Positions 22,471 to 22,754 of a stretch of 22,754 nt of DNA are shown piece after piece. The DNA comes from Gemmatimonadota bacterium. Its GTDB lineage: Bacteria > Gemmatimonadota > Gemmatimonadetes > Gemmatimonadales > GWC2-71-9. The position numbers and the translations under genes are program-made. Below the pieces are notes generated by a model. The model had not been told where the DNA came from. It ran no database searches and was given only the letters and a program-made list of their open reading frames with translations. Each line of letters starts with the position of its first letter. Positions within the stretch are counted from its first letter, which is position 1. The DNA lies in contig QHUD01000163.1 in assembly GCA_003221085.1 (NCBI GenBank), forward strand, positions 1 to 22,754. Direction: 5' to 3'.

Positions 22471-22754
22471 CGACCACCGGTTTCGTCATCTTTACGGCGA
22501 CGTACGTGCTCATCGCCGTGCAGCGGCTGCCGTTCGTGCATCTCAATCGCCCGGCAGCGGGCCTGCTCGGGGCGGTCGCGATGGTCGTGTGCGGCGTTCT
22601 GCCGCTGACTGACGCCTACGCGGCGATCGATTTCGACGTGCTCGTGTTCCTGCTCGGCCTCATGCTCATCGTCGGTTATCTCGAGGTGGGGAAGTTCTTC
22701 GAGTGGGCGGCCGAGTGGATCCTGCGGAGGGCCCGGACACCGGAGCGTCTGCTC
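22467..22754 (+). CDS. SLC13/ArsB-NhaD-type anion or ion permease, partial
   Basis: The frame is open to the window edge, 96 codons. The visible part reads VIFTATYVLIAVQRLPFVHL, then RPAAGLLGAVAMVVCGVLPL, FDVLVFLLGLMLIVGYLEVG and KFFEWAAEWILRRARTPERL. This is three hydrophobic segments with a basic loop between the first two, as at the start of ion-transporter-superfamily proteins (ArsB, NhaD, SLC13, citrate permeases). The substrate cannot be told from the N-terminus. The start is uncertain: a CTG at 22467 would overlap the GNAT stop as CTGA, but GTG at 22506 is also in frame and would cut the first helix. It closes the visible plus-strand operon. Confidence 0.8.
   Translation, partial: MTTTGFVIFTATYVLIAVQRLPFVHLNRPAAGLLGAVAMVVCGVLPLTDAYAAIDFDVLVFLLGLMLIVGYLEVGKFFEWAAEWILRRARTPERLL

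Overview
The window is very GC-rich, densely coding bacterial chromosome. It has no rRNA, tRNA, transposase or CRISPR array that I could find. Gene content and style (archaeal-type NurA/HerA next to Mre11/Rad50-like SbcD/SbcC, a UbiG-type methyltransferase, many GTG/TTG starts, few Shine-Dalgarno sites, many short heptamer repeats) suggest a Gemmatimonadota-like or similar environmental lineage. That assignment is an inference from style, not a demonstrated placement.

Region 1 (1-7463, minus strand) is one directional run, read in the order tdk (thymidine kinase), coaE (dephospho-CoA kinase with a long C-terminal extension), gcvH, a UPF0173 metallo-hydrolase, gcvP (fused glycine decarboxylase), a LipM-type octanoyltransferase, and a family 5 solute-binding lipoprotein cut by the window edge. 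GcvH, GcvP and LipM belong together: LipM would modify GcvH, and GcvP loads it with the glycine-derived aminomethyl group. gcvT is not in the window.

Region 2 (7464-13493) holds single genes. These are hup (HU) with a structured leader and a good hairpin terminator, a small zinc-ribbon membrane protein, a frameshifted and catalytically degenerate DEAD-box-like gene with a DbpA-type RNA-binding tail, a class I aminotransferase, an M24 peptidase whose export-signal region contains a repeat hairpin, a 171-residue protein of unknown function, and a frameshifted four-helix-bundle (S23/IVP-like) gene enclosed by inverted repeats.

Region 3 (13494-22754, plus strand) looks like one long operon: ubiG-like methyltransferase, nurA, herA, a secreted protein, sbcD (mre11-like), sbcC (rad50-like), a GNAT acetyltransferase and an SLC13/ArsB-type permease running off the edge. 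Spacings are from -20 to +20 nt. It places both halves of the archaeal DNA-end-resection machinery, NurA-HerA and Mre11-Rad50, in one bacterial transcription unit.

Across the window runs a set of short mosaic repeats, most with a 7-nt period (units such as CGGGATG, GTGCGGA, TCGGGTG, GGGAAAC). They occur as perfectly bounded intergenic hairpins abutting stop codons, as gene-end extensions, and as in-frame inserts inside otherwise conserved proteins. This repeat family and the resection operon are the two things most worth following up.
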